DNA of 64,000 bases from Endoconidiophora laricicola (taxonomy: Eukaryota; Ascomycota; Sordariomycetes; Microascales; Ceratocystidaceae), in the NCBI GenBank assembly GCA_001640655.1, contig LXGT01000003.1:124001-188000 (forward strand), given 5' to 3'. Within the stretch, counting starts at the first letter, position 1, and every line of letters begins with the position of its first letter. The notes under the pieces were generated by a model. It saw only the letters and a program-made list of their open reading frames with translations, was not told the origin of the DNA and did no database searches. A program made the translations under genes and the position numbers. Shown piece by piece: positions 11,613 to 23,253 of this stretch.

Positions 11613-13481
11613 TTACCAACGATCCCAGACATAAGGAGGTACGACTTCGCGCATAATGGTCCAGTGCCCAACAGCACTGGACTCTCTGTACTTTTCAAGT
11701 TCACTCGTATCATTGCGAGTGACGAGCTTGGTGTCTCCGACAGCCTTAAAGTCTGATTCGAGGACTTCAAAGCGAGGTTGCAACGTCATACGGCGCGTGT
11801 TAGTGCCGAGGAAGTCGTCCTCAACTGCACGGCGGAAGCTGATGGGCTCGGGGGTCTTGCGGCAGAAGATGACCATGTTACTAAAATCTTGACCCTGTTT
11901 TTCAATCTGTTTCTTGGTCATTCGTTCCTGCTCGCGGAAGATCCGACATGACGGAAATACAGAGCGGATAGTTTTGATGACAGCCTTGGATGGGGGCAGG
12001 AGGAAATCTCCTGCATAATTCTATACAGTGTTAGAATACCTGATAGAGGTGTCTGTCTGCCTAGAAAGAACAACTTACGATTGCAATCACGCCATCAGGT
12101 TTCAGAAGGTTGCTGAGGCCCTCAATGAACTCAAGCGTGAACAGCGGAACGGGCTCAGCACCTCCGGTAAACACATCATGGACAATATAGTCGAAGCTTT
12201 CGGGCTCGGACTTGGCCAAGCCAGCAGTATAACTTATGGCATCTTTAATGACTGATATATGGTTTGCTGGAAGATCAAAGTACTTCATGGCAAACTCGTG
12301 AACCACTGGGTCAATTTCAACAATAGTGGTATTGATGCCGTGGGTGATGAAGGCGCCAGGTGTGGTACCAATACCAAGACCACTGTTATGGGAGGTGTTA
12401 GTACGGAAATTTTGTGACATGATACGGGCTTTACCCTAACTTACATGACGAGGGCCTTTGCGGCAGTGTCTACAATGGCAGACTTGGTGATAACAAGACG
12501 AACGGCCTCTAGCATGACAAATACACTGTACACAGGCTCGGCAACACGGCCAGCTCTAAAGTTGAGCCAGAAGCCGCCGAGCAGACTGTGATCACAGCGC
12601 ATCACACGGTAGCCATCCTTCATGCTTTCCAAAACAGAGATATATCCAGTCAGAGATTCCCGGCGGTCGACTAACTTCCAGAAGTTTTCCTCCAATGATT
12701 TCTGTAGAGTAGCTGTGGTGCTGGACAATGGCAAGCGAGTATTATAGATTGCAGTATGAACTAGGGCTGGCATCACGATACTAAGAGACGTAGTAGGTTT
12801 GTATAAGGCATAGATAACAGCCACCATCAGCTGTAGGCCGATACGGGTATTGAAGATAGATGAGCCTAGCATGCCGGGAATCCTGGCGTCTGCCATGCTC
12901 TCAGCCACCTTGAAGAACCAAAAGGCTACAAGGCCGGGTATTGAGTCACCGATGAAGGAAGGAAAACGACGAAAAGTGACACCGTCTAGGTTAGTAGCAA
13001 CTTCGGCTGATGAAAGTATGATCAATGGAAGCAGCGACGCCGCCTCGACAATGACGGGGCCCCAAACAGCGCTGACAGTGTTATTAAGACTTCCAAGAAT
13101 GAACTGTATGGTCGGAATCCAGAAAGCCACTACGGGAATGAGCGAGGCTGGCTCAACGGGAGAAAAGCGAGCAAGGATGGAACCACCAGCCCAGCCGAGG
13201 AAACAACTGGTAGCCGTTAGCTTGCCATGGTGGATTCCGGCTGGGATAGCGCCAAACGTTGGCGATAATGACAACTGTGAGAGAGAAGATGAGACGCCGA
13301 CCAAAGCCAACAAGAGAGCCGACTTGACAAACGGCGCGCAGTTGTTCCACGTGTCTAGTAACGGCGATCTTGCGGCAGCCTTATTCTTAAGATCAATGAG
13401 CTCCCGCTCGAAGCGCGCCGGCGTCATGGCATCTTGGGCAGCAGGCCGGCGAGCCGCTGCACTTTGGCGAGTTTTAGCCAT
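11613..13481 (-). CDS. Membrane protein fused to spermidine-synthase-like domain
   Basis: Predicted protein of 582 aa. Minus-strand exons are 13481-12445, 12382-12079 and 12020-11613. The introns are 62 and 58 bp with GTAAGT donors and CTAAC branch sites, and the frame closes at both. The N-terminal ~340 residues contain about six hydrophobic segments. The C-terminal part is a Rossmann-type fold. Residues 345-357 (VIGLGIGTTPGAF) form the nucleotide-binding loop and are created exactly at the first splice junction; an acidic IVEIDP strand end follows. In true polyamine synthases the catalytic region carries an Asp-Ser-type motif, whereas here it reads VHDVFTGG, so polyamine synthesis is doubtful. 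Such membrane/spermidine-synthase-like fusions are known as uncharacterised proteins in ascomycetes. The start at 13481 (MAKTRQSAAARR) was preferred over an upstream in-frame ATG at 13592. Confidence 0.85.
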
Positions 13482-14532
13482 TGAAAGAAGGTTGGAAGCT
13501 GATATGATAATAAAGATATGAAACAATGGGTAACGCAGAAACCCAGAATTGGCTAAGAAATGAAAAGCGCCACACCACTCACAGCGCAACAACGATAATA
13601 AATCCTACAGCTGGCAGTAGATTGACTTAAAACAGATACAGAATACAAGACACAGCACAAGAGACAATAGATGGAATAGCGATTGAACGGTAATAGAAAA
13701 GTGACAAGGAGAAAGAAAAAAAGGCAACAATAAGAAGCACGGCGAAGAAAACAAAGCCAAAGTTTGAAGGAAAATAAAATAAACAACCAGATCAGGGCCA
13801 ACTTGCTCTCTACTTGGTGTCAAACTTTCGAGAACTCATTGAAAGTAGGTTCCACTTGCAATGGTGGATACGTGGAACCTGTAGTGCTGTGCTGAAACGA
13901 AGGGGAAAAGGAACAAGAGGAGCGAAGGCAATCCGAAACAAAAGGGCAGGGGCATTGCTGACACATTATTGGCTGGATGGCACCAGGAGGACCCGCTTTG
14001 GACTTCCCGGACCCTTCTCGTGATAACAGGAAAACGGAAAAAAGACGCGGCAAGGCAGCAAGTATCGAGAAATGTCAAGAGAATATTTAGTAATATCTGC
14101 ATTATAAATGTTGTACAATCGCAGACGTAGCGATTATACCTGCAAAAAGGGACGTACTAATAACGGCGACTATCTTCTGCTGGTGGCACAGACCACAAAG
14201 ACAGCCTCAGATGGCAACGGTATCATATGCTAGGCATGTGTTCTTTGATCGGCAATGGACTGACTTGTGTTTGTCATCGGGTCTCTGCAGGCATGACTAT
14301 CAAGATAGCTGTCATACTAAGCACAAAGTTGCTTGTATAACAGAAACAAGTGGCGATAGAAGACTTGGCAGCATTCTAGATCTTGCCTTTCGTGACATAC
14401 ATCCCCGTAATTATTTGTGTTAAAGTTTTAGTCGCGCTAGATATCGTCTATATAAATAGCCCTGTCCGTATGATTTTAACACTTGATATATATCTCTCAA
14501 TATCATTATGCCATGTCCTACGACAAGTTGTG
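13482..14532. other. Divergent promoter spacer
   Basis: Region between the minus-strand membrane/spermidine-synthase-like gene and the plus-strand SURNod19-like gene. It therefore holds both promoters. Apart from the TATA box at 14449 I see no other feature. Confidence 0.5.
14449..14458 (+). promoter_or_regulatory. TATA box of the SURNod19-like gene
   Basis: TATATAAATA lies about 75-85 bp upstream of the ATG chosen at 14533. It argues against the in-frame ATG at 14470, which would sit only ~12 bp after the box and upstream of any expected transcription start. Confidence 0.5.
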
Positions 14533-15642
14533 ATGCTATCGCTATACTTTGTTTCCGTATGGTTCTATACGTTCTTGGGCCTGGGGCTCTGTGACGAGTT
14601 TGGTAAGAGATTCACAAAGTATCTCTTATGTATATATCTAAACTAACACCTTTAGTAGCAGACACCAATGCGCCCTCAAACAGTTTGGCCAGTGCTAGCT
14701 TGGTTCACACCAAGCTGCGATATGGCCCATTTACTCTTCCAAGCTCCAAAGACCTACAGAGCATGGGAATGGCAACATTCGAGATCATAAACGCCACGAA
14801 GCCTTGCGCCGAGTCTTGTTATATTGCCGGATACGTAGCCGGAATCGAACTTGAAAGCGGCATCGTAGTCAACGAGAACGACGGCGTGTGGCTTCATCAC
14901 GTGCTCTTTTCGAACAATGACAAGATTGACAGCACCTGCCAGGCACCACCGGAAAGATTTGCTGCGTCGGGAAACGAAAAGACAAATGTTGATCTGACAA
15001 ATTCGGGGTGCGAAATCCTCTACGTAGATTATACTTGAATTCAAATGCTAACATACAGTATGTAGTGCTTCGGCCATGGGGTACAGACTATTGAAAAACG
15101 ACAATATAACAGCCGATATCGAGATCATGAATCTTGAGCCTCGAGTTCGTGATGTCTACCTGACCATGGAGTGGACTTATTTCCCCCAGGACATTACAAA
15201 TATCACAGCTGTGACGCCTTGGTGGCTTGATGTTACTGGACTCTGCAGCCCTGACTCAGAATACAAAGTCGATCCTCAAAAGCTGGAGTTCAATATCACG
15301 ATGCCAGACAAGTTTGTCGCTCCATTCGCTGGCGAAGTCCATCTCAGTGTCGGGCATCTTCACGACGGCGGGATATCAATCATTATAGCCCGTAACGACA
15401 AGAGCATGTGCGTGGTGACACCTAGATATGACTATCCCGTCAAGTCGTCTCTTCAGACTGCCACAGAGAAGCATATTGTGGAAATGACGCCTTGCTCGAC
15501 GGGGACAGATTTCGCCAAGGGCGACACTTTTGGGCTTCAGGCAGAATACAGTTTCAAACAGCACCCCGCGCTTAAGAATGGCAACGGCGGAAATGAGGAT
15601 GTGATGGGCATTGGCTTGCTATATGTGCTCAAGTTATCATAG
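14533..15642 (+). CDS. Secreted SURNod19-like protein
   Basis: Predicted 332-aa protein. Exons are 14533-14602, 14656-15007 and 15066-15642; total length is divisible by three. Intron 1 (53 bp) has a GTAAGA donor and CTAAC branch. Intron 2 (58 bp) has a weaker GTGCGA donor, a TGCTAAC branch and a TAG acceptor. It was chosen because the alternative GTAGAT donor does not keep frame. Residues 1-19 (MLSLYFVSVWFYTFLGLGL) look like a signal peptide. The mature part has the hallmarks of the stress-up-regulated Nod19 family: a GPFTLP start, paired Cys in CAESCYIAGY, a WLHHVLF motif and an ASGNEKT segment followed by GYRLLKNDN. Four or more N-glycosylation sequons are visible. The biochemical function of this family is not established. 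A neighbouring role with MET22 is not implied. Confidence 0.75.
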
Positions 15643-16353
15643 CACAGGTAGTTATATTAAGCTAGATCGGTGCAGTTAACCCTTTCTAACCCTATACGGG
15701 CAGTGGCGTAGACCCCGCAGCTGCGGTTGAAGAGACATAAAAAGAATCTAATTGCACTAAGCAAAAAAAGCGCAACTTCAGATCGAACTAAGAGTAGAGA
15801 GAGGAACGAGAGAGAAGCTTGTTCTGCCGATAAATTGACACATCCTACTTGAGGTCGTTCTTGATTGCCGTGAAAACGCCGTGTTGCACTACATCTGCAT
15901 CTTTCATTTCGACCCAGAAGAGCCTGTGATTGGGCTATTGGAGTCCTTTTGTGTTTTCACCCGAACCAAACGAAGCGAGTAACTGACCTTTTTCTTCCTT
16001 CCCGTGCTCCATCCCCTGCATTTCTGAGCGCACATTCCCCAAGGCAAAGTCCACTCGTCCTGGAACCCTTTAGGATACACAAACTTCCAACGCTACGACA
16101 TCTTCCTTTTAGAAAAACGCGGCACCTCGTTTTTATGCCCCCCTATACGCCTCTTCAGAATCCCCGTCTGCTTACTTTCCGGCTGCTTCTATTGCTAACT
16201 GCTGCCTTCACTCTGGCTATCTCCGTTCTTTCTGGTTCCCGAGCATCGCTCATCTCTGCCACGGCGTTATCGCGGACTGTCTTTCTAACGCCAACGTCTC
16301 ATCTAGTCCGTTATTTCTCTACTACTAGTAGTAGTAGTATCACCAACTCCAAA
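15643..16353. other. Promoter/leader of MET22
   Basis: Pyrimidine-rich leader before MET22. It stays open in the MET22 frame back to an ATG at 15949, so an N-terminally extended form is possible. No other feature is supported. Confidence 0.5.
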
Positions 16354-17415
16354 ATGGCCTACGAAAAGGAACTTCAAATTGCCCAGCTAGCTGTCCAGCG
16401 CGCTGCCATCCTGACCAAACGTGTCTTCCACGAGAAGGCCAAGGGCTCGGTTGACAAGAATGACAAGTCGCCCGTGACGATTGGTGACTTTGGCGCTCAG
16501 GCGCTCATCATTGCTGCTTTGCAGCGCCACTTCCCCGCTGACGAGATCGTTGCTGAGGAAGAGTCTGCCATGCTACGCGACAAGCCTGAGTTGCGCTCGC
16601 AGATCTGGCAGCTGGTCAAGAGCACCGCGCTAGAGGATGCTGCTAGTGAGGAGCTTCTGGGCGGCTCCATTGCCTCGGAGGAGGCCATGCTGGACGTCAT
16701 CGACATTGGCGGCAGCAGTGGCGGACCGTCGGGCCGCATCTGGACAATCGATCCCATCGACGGCACCAAGGGCTTCCTGCGCGGCGGCCAATACGCCGTG
16801 TGCCTGGGCTTGCTCGTGGACGGTCACGTGACTGTTGGTGTCCTGGGCTGCCCCAACCTGCCCGTGGACGACGCTGCGCCGCTGACCGGCAACATGGCGT
16901 CGGAACAGACCGACTCAGCCGCCCACGGTGTGCTGTTCTCTGCAGTCCTGGGTGAAGGTGCTACATCGCGTCCGCTAACTGCTGGCGCGCTGAGCGAGGC
17001 CAGAAAGCCTATCAACATGCGCCCGCTGGAGGACATGACCAAGGCGACTTTCTGCGAATCAGTCGAGGCTGGCCACTCGTCGCACGGCGACCAAGCCGAT
17101 ATTGCCAAGCTGCTGGGAATTACGGCGCCGTCAGTGCGCATGGACTCGCAGGCTAAGTATGGCTCAATTGCGCGCGGTGCCGGAGACATATACCTGCGGC
17201 TGCCAGTCAGCGCCACCTACCGCGAGAAGATCTGGGATCACGCGGCCGGCGACCTCATTGTGCGCGAGGCTGGTGGTGCGGTGACTGATATCTATGGCAA
17301 GCAACTCGACTTCACCAAGGGCCGGACTCTAGATGGCAACAAAGGTGTAGTTGCAGCACCCAAGGCGGTTCATGCCAAGGTCCTGAATGCGGTCCAGGCG
17401 GTACTCAAGATCTAA
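16354..17415 (+). CDS. MET22: 3'(2'),5'-bisphosphate nucleotidase
   Basis: Intronless gene. The enzyme hydrolyses 3'-phosphoadenosine 5'-phosphate (PAP) to AMP, removing the by-product of sulfate assimilation, and is the classical lithium- and sodium-sensitive HAL2/MET22 target. The 353-aa form starting MAYEKELQIAQLAVQ matches the family length (yeast about 357 aa) and has a good context (AAAATGG). Visible family motifs are SPVTIGDFGAQA with the following EEE metal ligands, DPIDGTKGF (residues 133-138 onward) and WDHAAGD (about 294-300). They are all intact, so the protein should be an active Mg-dependent phosphatase. The frame remains open upstream to ATGs at 16135 and 15949. The extension from 16135 has a hydrophobic stretch followed by an Arg/Ser-rich segment resembling a mitochondrial presequence, so two isoforms from alternative starts are possible. 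Confidence 0.95.
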   Translation: MAYEKELQIAQLAVQRAAILTKRVFHEKAKGSVDKNDKSPVTIGDFGAQALIIAALQRHFPADEIVAEEESAMLRDKPELRSQIWQLVKSTALEDAASEELLGGSIASEEAMLDVIDIGGSSGGPSGRIWTIDPIDGTKGFLRGGQYAVCLGLLVDGHVTVGVLGCPNLPVDDAAPLTGNMASEQTDSAAHGVLFSAVLGEGATSRPLTAGALSEARKPINMRPLEDMTKATFCESVEAGHSSHGDQADIAKLLGITAPSVRMDSQAKYGSIARGAGDIYLRLPVSATYREKIWDHAAGDLIVREAGGAVTDIYGKQLDFTKGRTLDGNKGVVAAPKAVHAKVLNAVQAVLKI

Positions 17416-18141
17416 AGCTTTACGGTATAAGGTTTGGGTTTCACATAAAATCATAGACTACTACTCATAAAAAGAAATAACTAGTGCATTGTCAATTATA
17501 TAATTGCTGCTATGTCTTCATGCAAATGTGCTTCTATAAAATGATGATGATGAGATTGTTTATCATACTGCCTCTGTGCAAATGCAGGTCCGCATTAGGC
17601 AGTCTTGCTATTGTGAAAAAAAAAGGGTACTGTTACTCCAAAGATCACCAGATACAAGTAAGTGTAGGTGGTGAGACGTTGTAGTGTATCAGCCACAACA
17701 ACGCCACATACAATCATAAATGTGGCACTCTTCAAGCTTGGGGCCTAAAGTGTTGTGGCTTTGGATTTTGGCGGAACAACGAGCCGAAGCTCTTCGACTT
17801 TAGATCACCTTGAAGCCGTCACGGTGATTTCTTATCGATCTACAGTTCCTTTTCATGCAATTTTTCCCTGGAGCCGCAGCTACCAACAGCGTTTCTTATT
17901 GTGTTTTCTTACTTAGTTTTTTAGATTTCCAGGTGTTAATAATCTTCTTATTCTTTCTTTTTTCCAATCAGCTTGGCTGCGCCAGTTTGAGACAATTATC
18001 TTGCTTTGTTGAAGCTTCCTGGCAGAAACACAAATACTGGCTAATTTTCTCTGCCCGCTTTGAACCTCCTGCTGACCCAGATTCCTACCTTCGTTTTTTC
18101 AGTTTTTCCTTTCTCTTCTTTTCTTCTTCCTATGATCCGCC
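17416..18141. other. Spacer between MET22 and SCYL2
   Basis: Contains the MET22 3' end, a nested inverted repeat (17691-17760) and a T/C-rich leader just before the SCYL2-type gene. No further gene is supported. Confidence 0.5.
17691..17760. repeat. Nested inverted repeat with four GCCACA cores
   Basis: Outer arms AGCCACAACA (17691-17700) and TGTTGTGGCT (17751-17760) are perfect complements. Inner arms GCCACAT (17703-17709) and ATGTGGC (17720-17726) are also perfect complements. It could fold as a stem within a stem in DNA or RNA, or represent paired binding sites of a GCCACA-recognising factor. Confidence 0.7.
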
Positions 18142-21100
18142 ATGTTTGCCAACGCTCTCAAGTCCATCTCGGCTACCAACATCACCGCTAATTACAGCAT
18201 TTCATCGACGCCGGTTTCTACTGCCGGCGCATGGAAGATCTACGACTGCAAGAAGAAATCGACTGGCAAGCCATACAGTGTGTTTGTGTTTGAGCGCAAG
18301 AGCCTTGATGTATCATCAAGTTCCTTTGGTGGCACCGGCAGTAGCCGATCGGCCAGTAGCGCCGCCATAAAACGCGCCGCCGAGGAAGTCGTCGAGCGGC
18401 TCCGCAAGGAAGCGGCAGCGCTCGCCCGTCTACGCCACCCCAATGTCCTAGAGCTCGTTGAACCGGTCGAAGATACGCGAGGCGGTGGTCTGCAGTTTGT
18501 CACAGAGCCCGTTGTGGCGTCATTGACTAGCTTGTTGCACGAGAAGGACGAGCAAGAGCGGCATAGCAGCGCCGGGTCCGGCGTGAATCGCACCAGCCGC
18601 TACACGACCACTGAAGATCCCGACGGCGCCAACAAGAAGCGCGAGTTGGAGCTTGATGAATTGGAGATCCAAAAGGGATTACTGCAAATAAGCAAGGCGC
18701 TCGAGTTTCTACACGAGAATGCGGGGTTGGTGCATGGAAACCTGACGCCCGATGCTGTGCTGGTCAACCACAAGGTACGTCTGTTCAAGCTCCTCTATCT
18801 ATCTGCCCTACCCGAATATCCACCACTAACTCTTCTCTCTCTTTCTCTACTTAGTCTGACTGGAAGATTAGCGGCCTTGCTTTCTGCTCCCCAGCCGAGG
18901 GGTCTACAAAGCCGACTTCTTTCCATGCCATCAGCCTCTCCGAAGTTCTCAACCTCGACCCGCGCCTGCCACGGTCTGTGCAGCTCGATCTCGACTTCAC
19001 TTCGCCCGACTTCGTCATCGATAACAATATAACTGCTGCTGCCGACATGTTCTCACTAGGCATCATGTGCGTGACGCTCTACAATTCGCCACACCGGTCG
19101 CCGCTAGAGGCCCATGGAAGTCTGTCATCATATCGCCGACTGTTCACATCCAGCAGCTCGGTGCCAACAGTTGCCAACAATTTCCTCTCTTCTAAGCCTG
19201 TTCCCAAGGAGATGGCGTCCATCGTCCTGCCCCGCCTGATTGCACGGCGGCCTGCCCAGCGCATGACAGCTAAAGAGTTTCAGCAGAGCGAATACTTTGA
19301 CAACGTGCTGATCTCCACCATCCGCTTCCTCGATGCATTTCCGGCCAAGACGCCGACGGAGAAGGCCTCGTTTATGCGCGGTCTAGCTAAGGTCTTGCCA
19401 TCGTTCCCTAAGAGCGTCATGGAGCGTAAAATCATGCCAGCACTTATCGAGGAAATGAAGGACAAGGAGTTGCTGTCGCTCATTCTGCAAAACATGTTCA
19501 AGATTGTGGAGTTGCTGCCGCCTGCTGTTGCTCGTCGCGTCTTCAACGACCGTGTGCGAATGGCGCTGAAGCAGGTCTTTGTGACTAATGCCAAGCAAGC
19601 GACAGAGAAGGACCCTGCGCGCGATGCGGGCTTGATGGTTGTCCTAGAGCATATGACAACGATTGCCGGCAACTGCAATGGCAAAGAATTTAAAGACGGT
19701 ATGTTTTCTCTACAAATTATTTCCTAGTTGCTAAATATCATGTTCAACACCTACTAATTAGCCCAAAGATGTCCTTCCCGTGTTCATGCTCTCCATCGAG
19801 TCTTCTACGCCGTCGCTGGTCGACATGTCGCTTCGTACTCTTGGTGCCATCATGCCGGTACTCGACTTTAGCACCATCAAGAATGAGCTCTTCCCTGTAG
19901 TCGCCGCTATGTTCAGTCGCACAACCAGCTTGACCATCAAAGTGCGCGGCCTTCAGGCCTTTGTCATGCTCTGCGGTGGCTCCAACGAGCTTGGCTCAAA
20001 CGACGGCCTGGACGGCTTTAGTGTCAAGAAAAAGGCTAGCAGCTCCTCGTCAGCTCTCGACAAGTACACTATGCAGGAGAAAATCGTGCCACTAATTAAA
20101 GTCATCAAGACCAAGGAGCCCGAAGTCATGATTGCTGCCCTCAAGGCATTACAGGTGATTGGCGAAGTTGCCGATGCAGAGTTTGTTGCCATAGACATTC
20201 TACCTATCCTATGGTCCATGAGTCTGGGCCCGCTACTCAATCTAACACAGTTTCAGGCTTTTATGGACTTAATCAAGCTGCTCTCTCGCCGTGTCGAGGA
20301 TGAACAGATCAAGAAGCTACAGGAACTTTCTGGCGCCTCTGCCCCGTCTGTTGCCCGCCCCGGCGACGACTTTCTGTCCTTTGGTGGCGTCACCGGCACA
20401 CAATTTGACGGACCGGCAACCGGCAGCGGAGGTGGCGAAGACGATTTTGAGCGCCTCGTCAAGGGCCGTGCAGCTCTTTCTCCTACAAGCACTACTTCTG
20501 CAGGCGCTACTTCTGGCTGGGGCGACGATGTGCCCCGCAGTCAAACACCACTAGGACCAGGAGCTTCGTCATCAGCAGCAGCTACGACTGCAGCTCGTGG
20601 AGGCTCTATCAGCTCTATGAGAACCAGTACACCGCCAACATTCTCATGGTCGACACCACCGCCTACACAGCCAGCTCAGCGGCCTAAGCCTCCCACAAGC
20701 ACATCATCAGCGTCATTGAACCGATTTGAGCCTTTGGCGCCGTCCACCACGCAGTTCTCACAGCCACTAGCGCCTTCATCGGCACCAGTCAAACCAATGG
20801 CTCCGCCAGCACCATCTACCGTGTCTGGAATCAACTGGTCAGCAGCTACAACCAAGCCAGCTGTATCTCCATGGGCCAGCACGATAACACCACAAACATC
20901 GGTGTTTAGTACCATGGGCTCAAGTATGAATACTCTCTCATTGAACCCACAGCAACAGCAGCAACCGAAGCCCATGATGTCATGGTCTTCATCATCACCG
21001 TCAGCCAACCATGCAAAGAGCAATCTCAACGCCTTTTCTCTCCCTCCCCCATCCTCCTCAGCATCTATCTCGGGACTCAGCTTGCCTCCGCCGCCTGGCG

Positions 21101-21339
21101 CTACTCAGAGCAGTTCTTGGGCATCCTCAACATCTGCCTCTTCTTCTTCACTAGGTATGATGGCTGGAGGCCAAATTAATAATACCATGAGCTTGGGTAT
21201 GTCTACTATGACACCTATGAACGCCAATGGTATCAATCATAACGGCAGTAATACAGCTGTCAGTGGTACAACAAGTCAGCAGGTCCAAGCCCAGAAGAAG
21301 CCGCCTGGTGGTTTGGATATGTATCAAAGTTTATTGTAG
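18142..21339 (+). CDS. SCYL2-type pseudokinase (ppk32-like)
   Basis: Predicted 1015-aa protein. Exons are 18142-18774, 18855-19698 and 19769-21339; the introns are 80 and 70 bp and the frame closes at both. It is a SCY1-like protein, most like SCYL2/CVAK104 and fission yeast Ppk32: a kinase-fold domain followed by HEAT repeats, acting in clathrin-dependent endosome/Golgi trafficking in animals. The kinase domain (about 30-330) begins AWKIYDCKKKSTGK. The catalytic HRD is replaced by HGN (198-200) and the DFG by SGL (about 217-219), so catalysis is unlikely. A HEAT-like helical region follows to about residue 680. The C-terminal ~330 residues are Ser/Thr/Pro/Gln-rich and disordered, ending in KKPPGGLDMYQSLL. 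The acceptor of intron 2 is a weak AAAG site, selected because it alone preserves frame. Confidence 0.9.
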
Positions 21340-21684
21340 TAGAGGTTTTTATATTTTTATTTTAGATGTCGTGTTTCATCATCTGTACTCAAGTTTTTTT
21401 CTCTCTTTCTCAAATACCCGCATGTAGAAGTGCTTTATAAGCTTATAGAAGCGTCGTTCTCTTTTATTATATATTTCTTTCTTATAGAATAACCACATGT
21501 TCCTATTTTAGGGGTTGTTGTTGGGGGGGGTTCTAGACAGTCACGATGACGATACTCCCAGATAATAGATAGTATTAATAGCAAGTGAAAAAGGGGCGAT
21601 GTCTGTCATGCTATGTCTAGGTTCTGTGTTTGTAATACAACATAATATGGCCTAGCCAAATCTAATATAGGGTTCTCTATAATT

Positions 21685-21720
21685 AAGAATCTTATTCAGT
21701 TTTTAGAACTATAAAGATAT
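21685..21720 (-). mobile_element. Ultra-short retroposon, copy 4 (decayed)
   Basis: On the minus strand it reads TATCTTTATAGTTCTAAAAA then CTGAATAAGATT, matching copies at 9602 and 61995 from the same 5' base. The poly(A) tail is lost. Imperfect 9-bp flanks (AATAATAGA versus AATTATAGA) may be an eroded target duplication. Confidence 0.5.
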
Positions 21721-23253
21721 CGTCTATTATTGATGATGTAGTACATCCGGGGGAGTACATGCGAAGTTTGTCACACATTACAAGTCAACTTCTATTAACT
21801 ACAATATGGTGACTCCAATAATCAATATTAAAAAAGACCTTCTTTTCAGTTTGTCTTAGTCGTTGTGCCGTAGCTATTTCATTTGCTCGCTTCGAGGCCA
21901 AATAACTATGTAAAGGCATTTGTTCGGAACATTCACGTAAAGCCACGAGGCTTCCGGAGCTTCCAGCCAACAAAGAAGATAATCCATCCCCCAACTAAAC
22001 TTAGAAATCCGTTCAATAGCTAGCTGCCAAGGCCTCTGAAGGTTTCCCATCAGATAAATAACATCTTGTCATTGTTCCATCTGTGCTATTGGGAGTAGCC
22101 TAGTCAGGTTCCGCATTAGGCCTCTGCGGCAATTCAGCTCTTCCCCACTTTGGACCACATCTCATGATAAGGTTTTTTTTCTTGAACACAGGATTGACAA
22201 AGTCCTGTTTAGAACAAGTATTGAGTGTTTGATTTTGGTCTTGTTGAAAAAGGCAAGCCTCCCATCCCCTCCTGAAGGTTAGTTGCATTTTAAGTTTGTG
22301 TAACACCGACAACGCATCACTGTACAACTAACAGAGAAGTACGGAAAACAGAATCTTCAGTGCATAAAATCTCCTACATCTCCGGCCAAGCCTTGCCATT
22401 TTTATACCCTATTATCGATATATAAGGTAGATATTGGGGTAAGTGTAGAAGTGGGAAGCTCAAAATGGAACATGTCCAGCTACTGTGTACTTCATGAGAT
22501 AAAGATTTGTTACAAAAGAAACCTTAGGAATCTCCCTGTAGACACTGAAAATATTGAGCCTCCACTAGTCGTGTTCTTACCTCTTTGTATTATCAGACAT
22601 CTCAAGAACTATTCCCTATATCTTTCTTTAGCCATGAGTTCATAGATCATATGCGGCGAGCAAACACTTATATGTTGGCGGGTAGAGAAAGAGGCTGGAA
22701 AATCCTGCACTCCGTGAAAAAATCAATGGAAAGACAAAGCTAGCCTGTGAAAGTAGTGTTTTATATATTCTATTATATTTTATATCTCAGAGGTGAGAAA
22801 CAAGTCTAATAATTAGAACATAATAAACACCACTAAAGTTCATGGGCGGGCTATGCCAACGGGAATGGCGATCAAAGATGTTCAGATACTCCGAAATGGA
22901 GAAGAGAGGATCGGCAGTGTGCAAGTATAATTGGGAAAAGCAAAAAGAGTGCGCTCTTTCAGTAACACAAAGGCCGCCTAGAAAGAATCGGCGTTCTTAA
23001 ACTAGTTGTAGCGAGTCGACGACCGAAGATTTCTGCGATCCGATCAAGTAGCTTTACAGGAATTAGCTTTAAGAAGGATACACAGGGTGGAGATATACAT
23101 ACCTATAGCTAATCAGAGATGTGAAGTCTGTGACGGAAAAGAAAGTATATGTATGATCCATCTAGACATATCCAGCACAAGAACTTTTTTATTACTTGAC
23201 TGAAATGATGAACCTTCACAGACTAAAGCAAACTGACAAAGTCATATGAGAAT

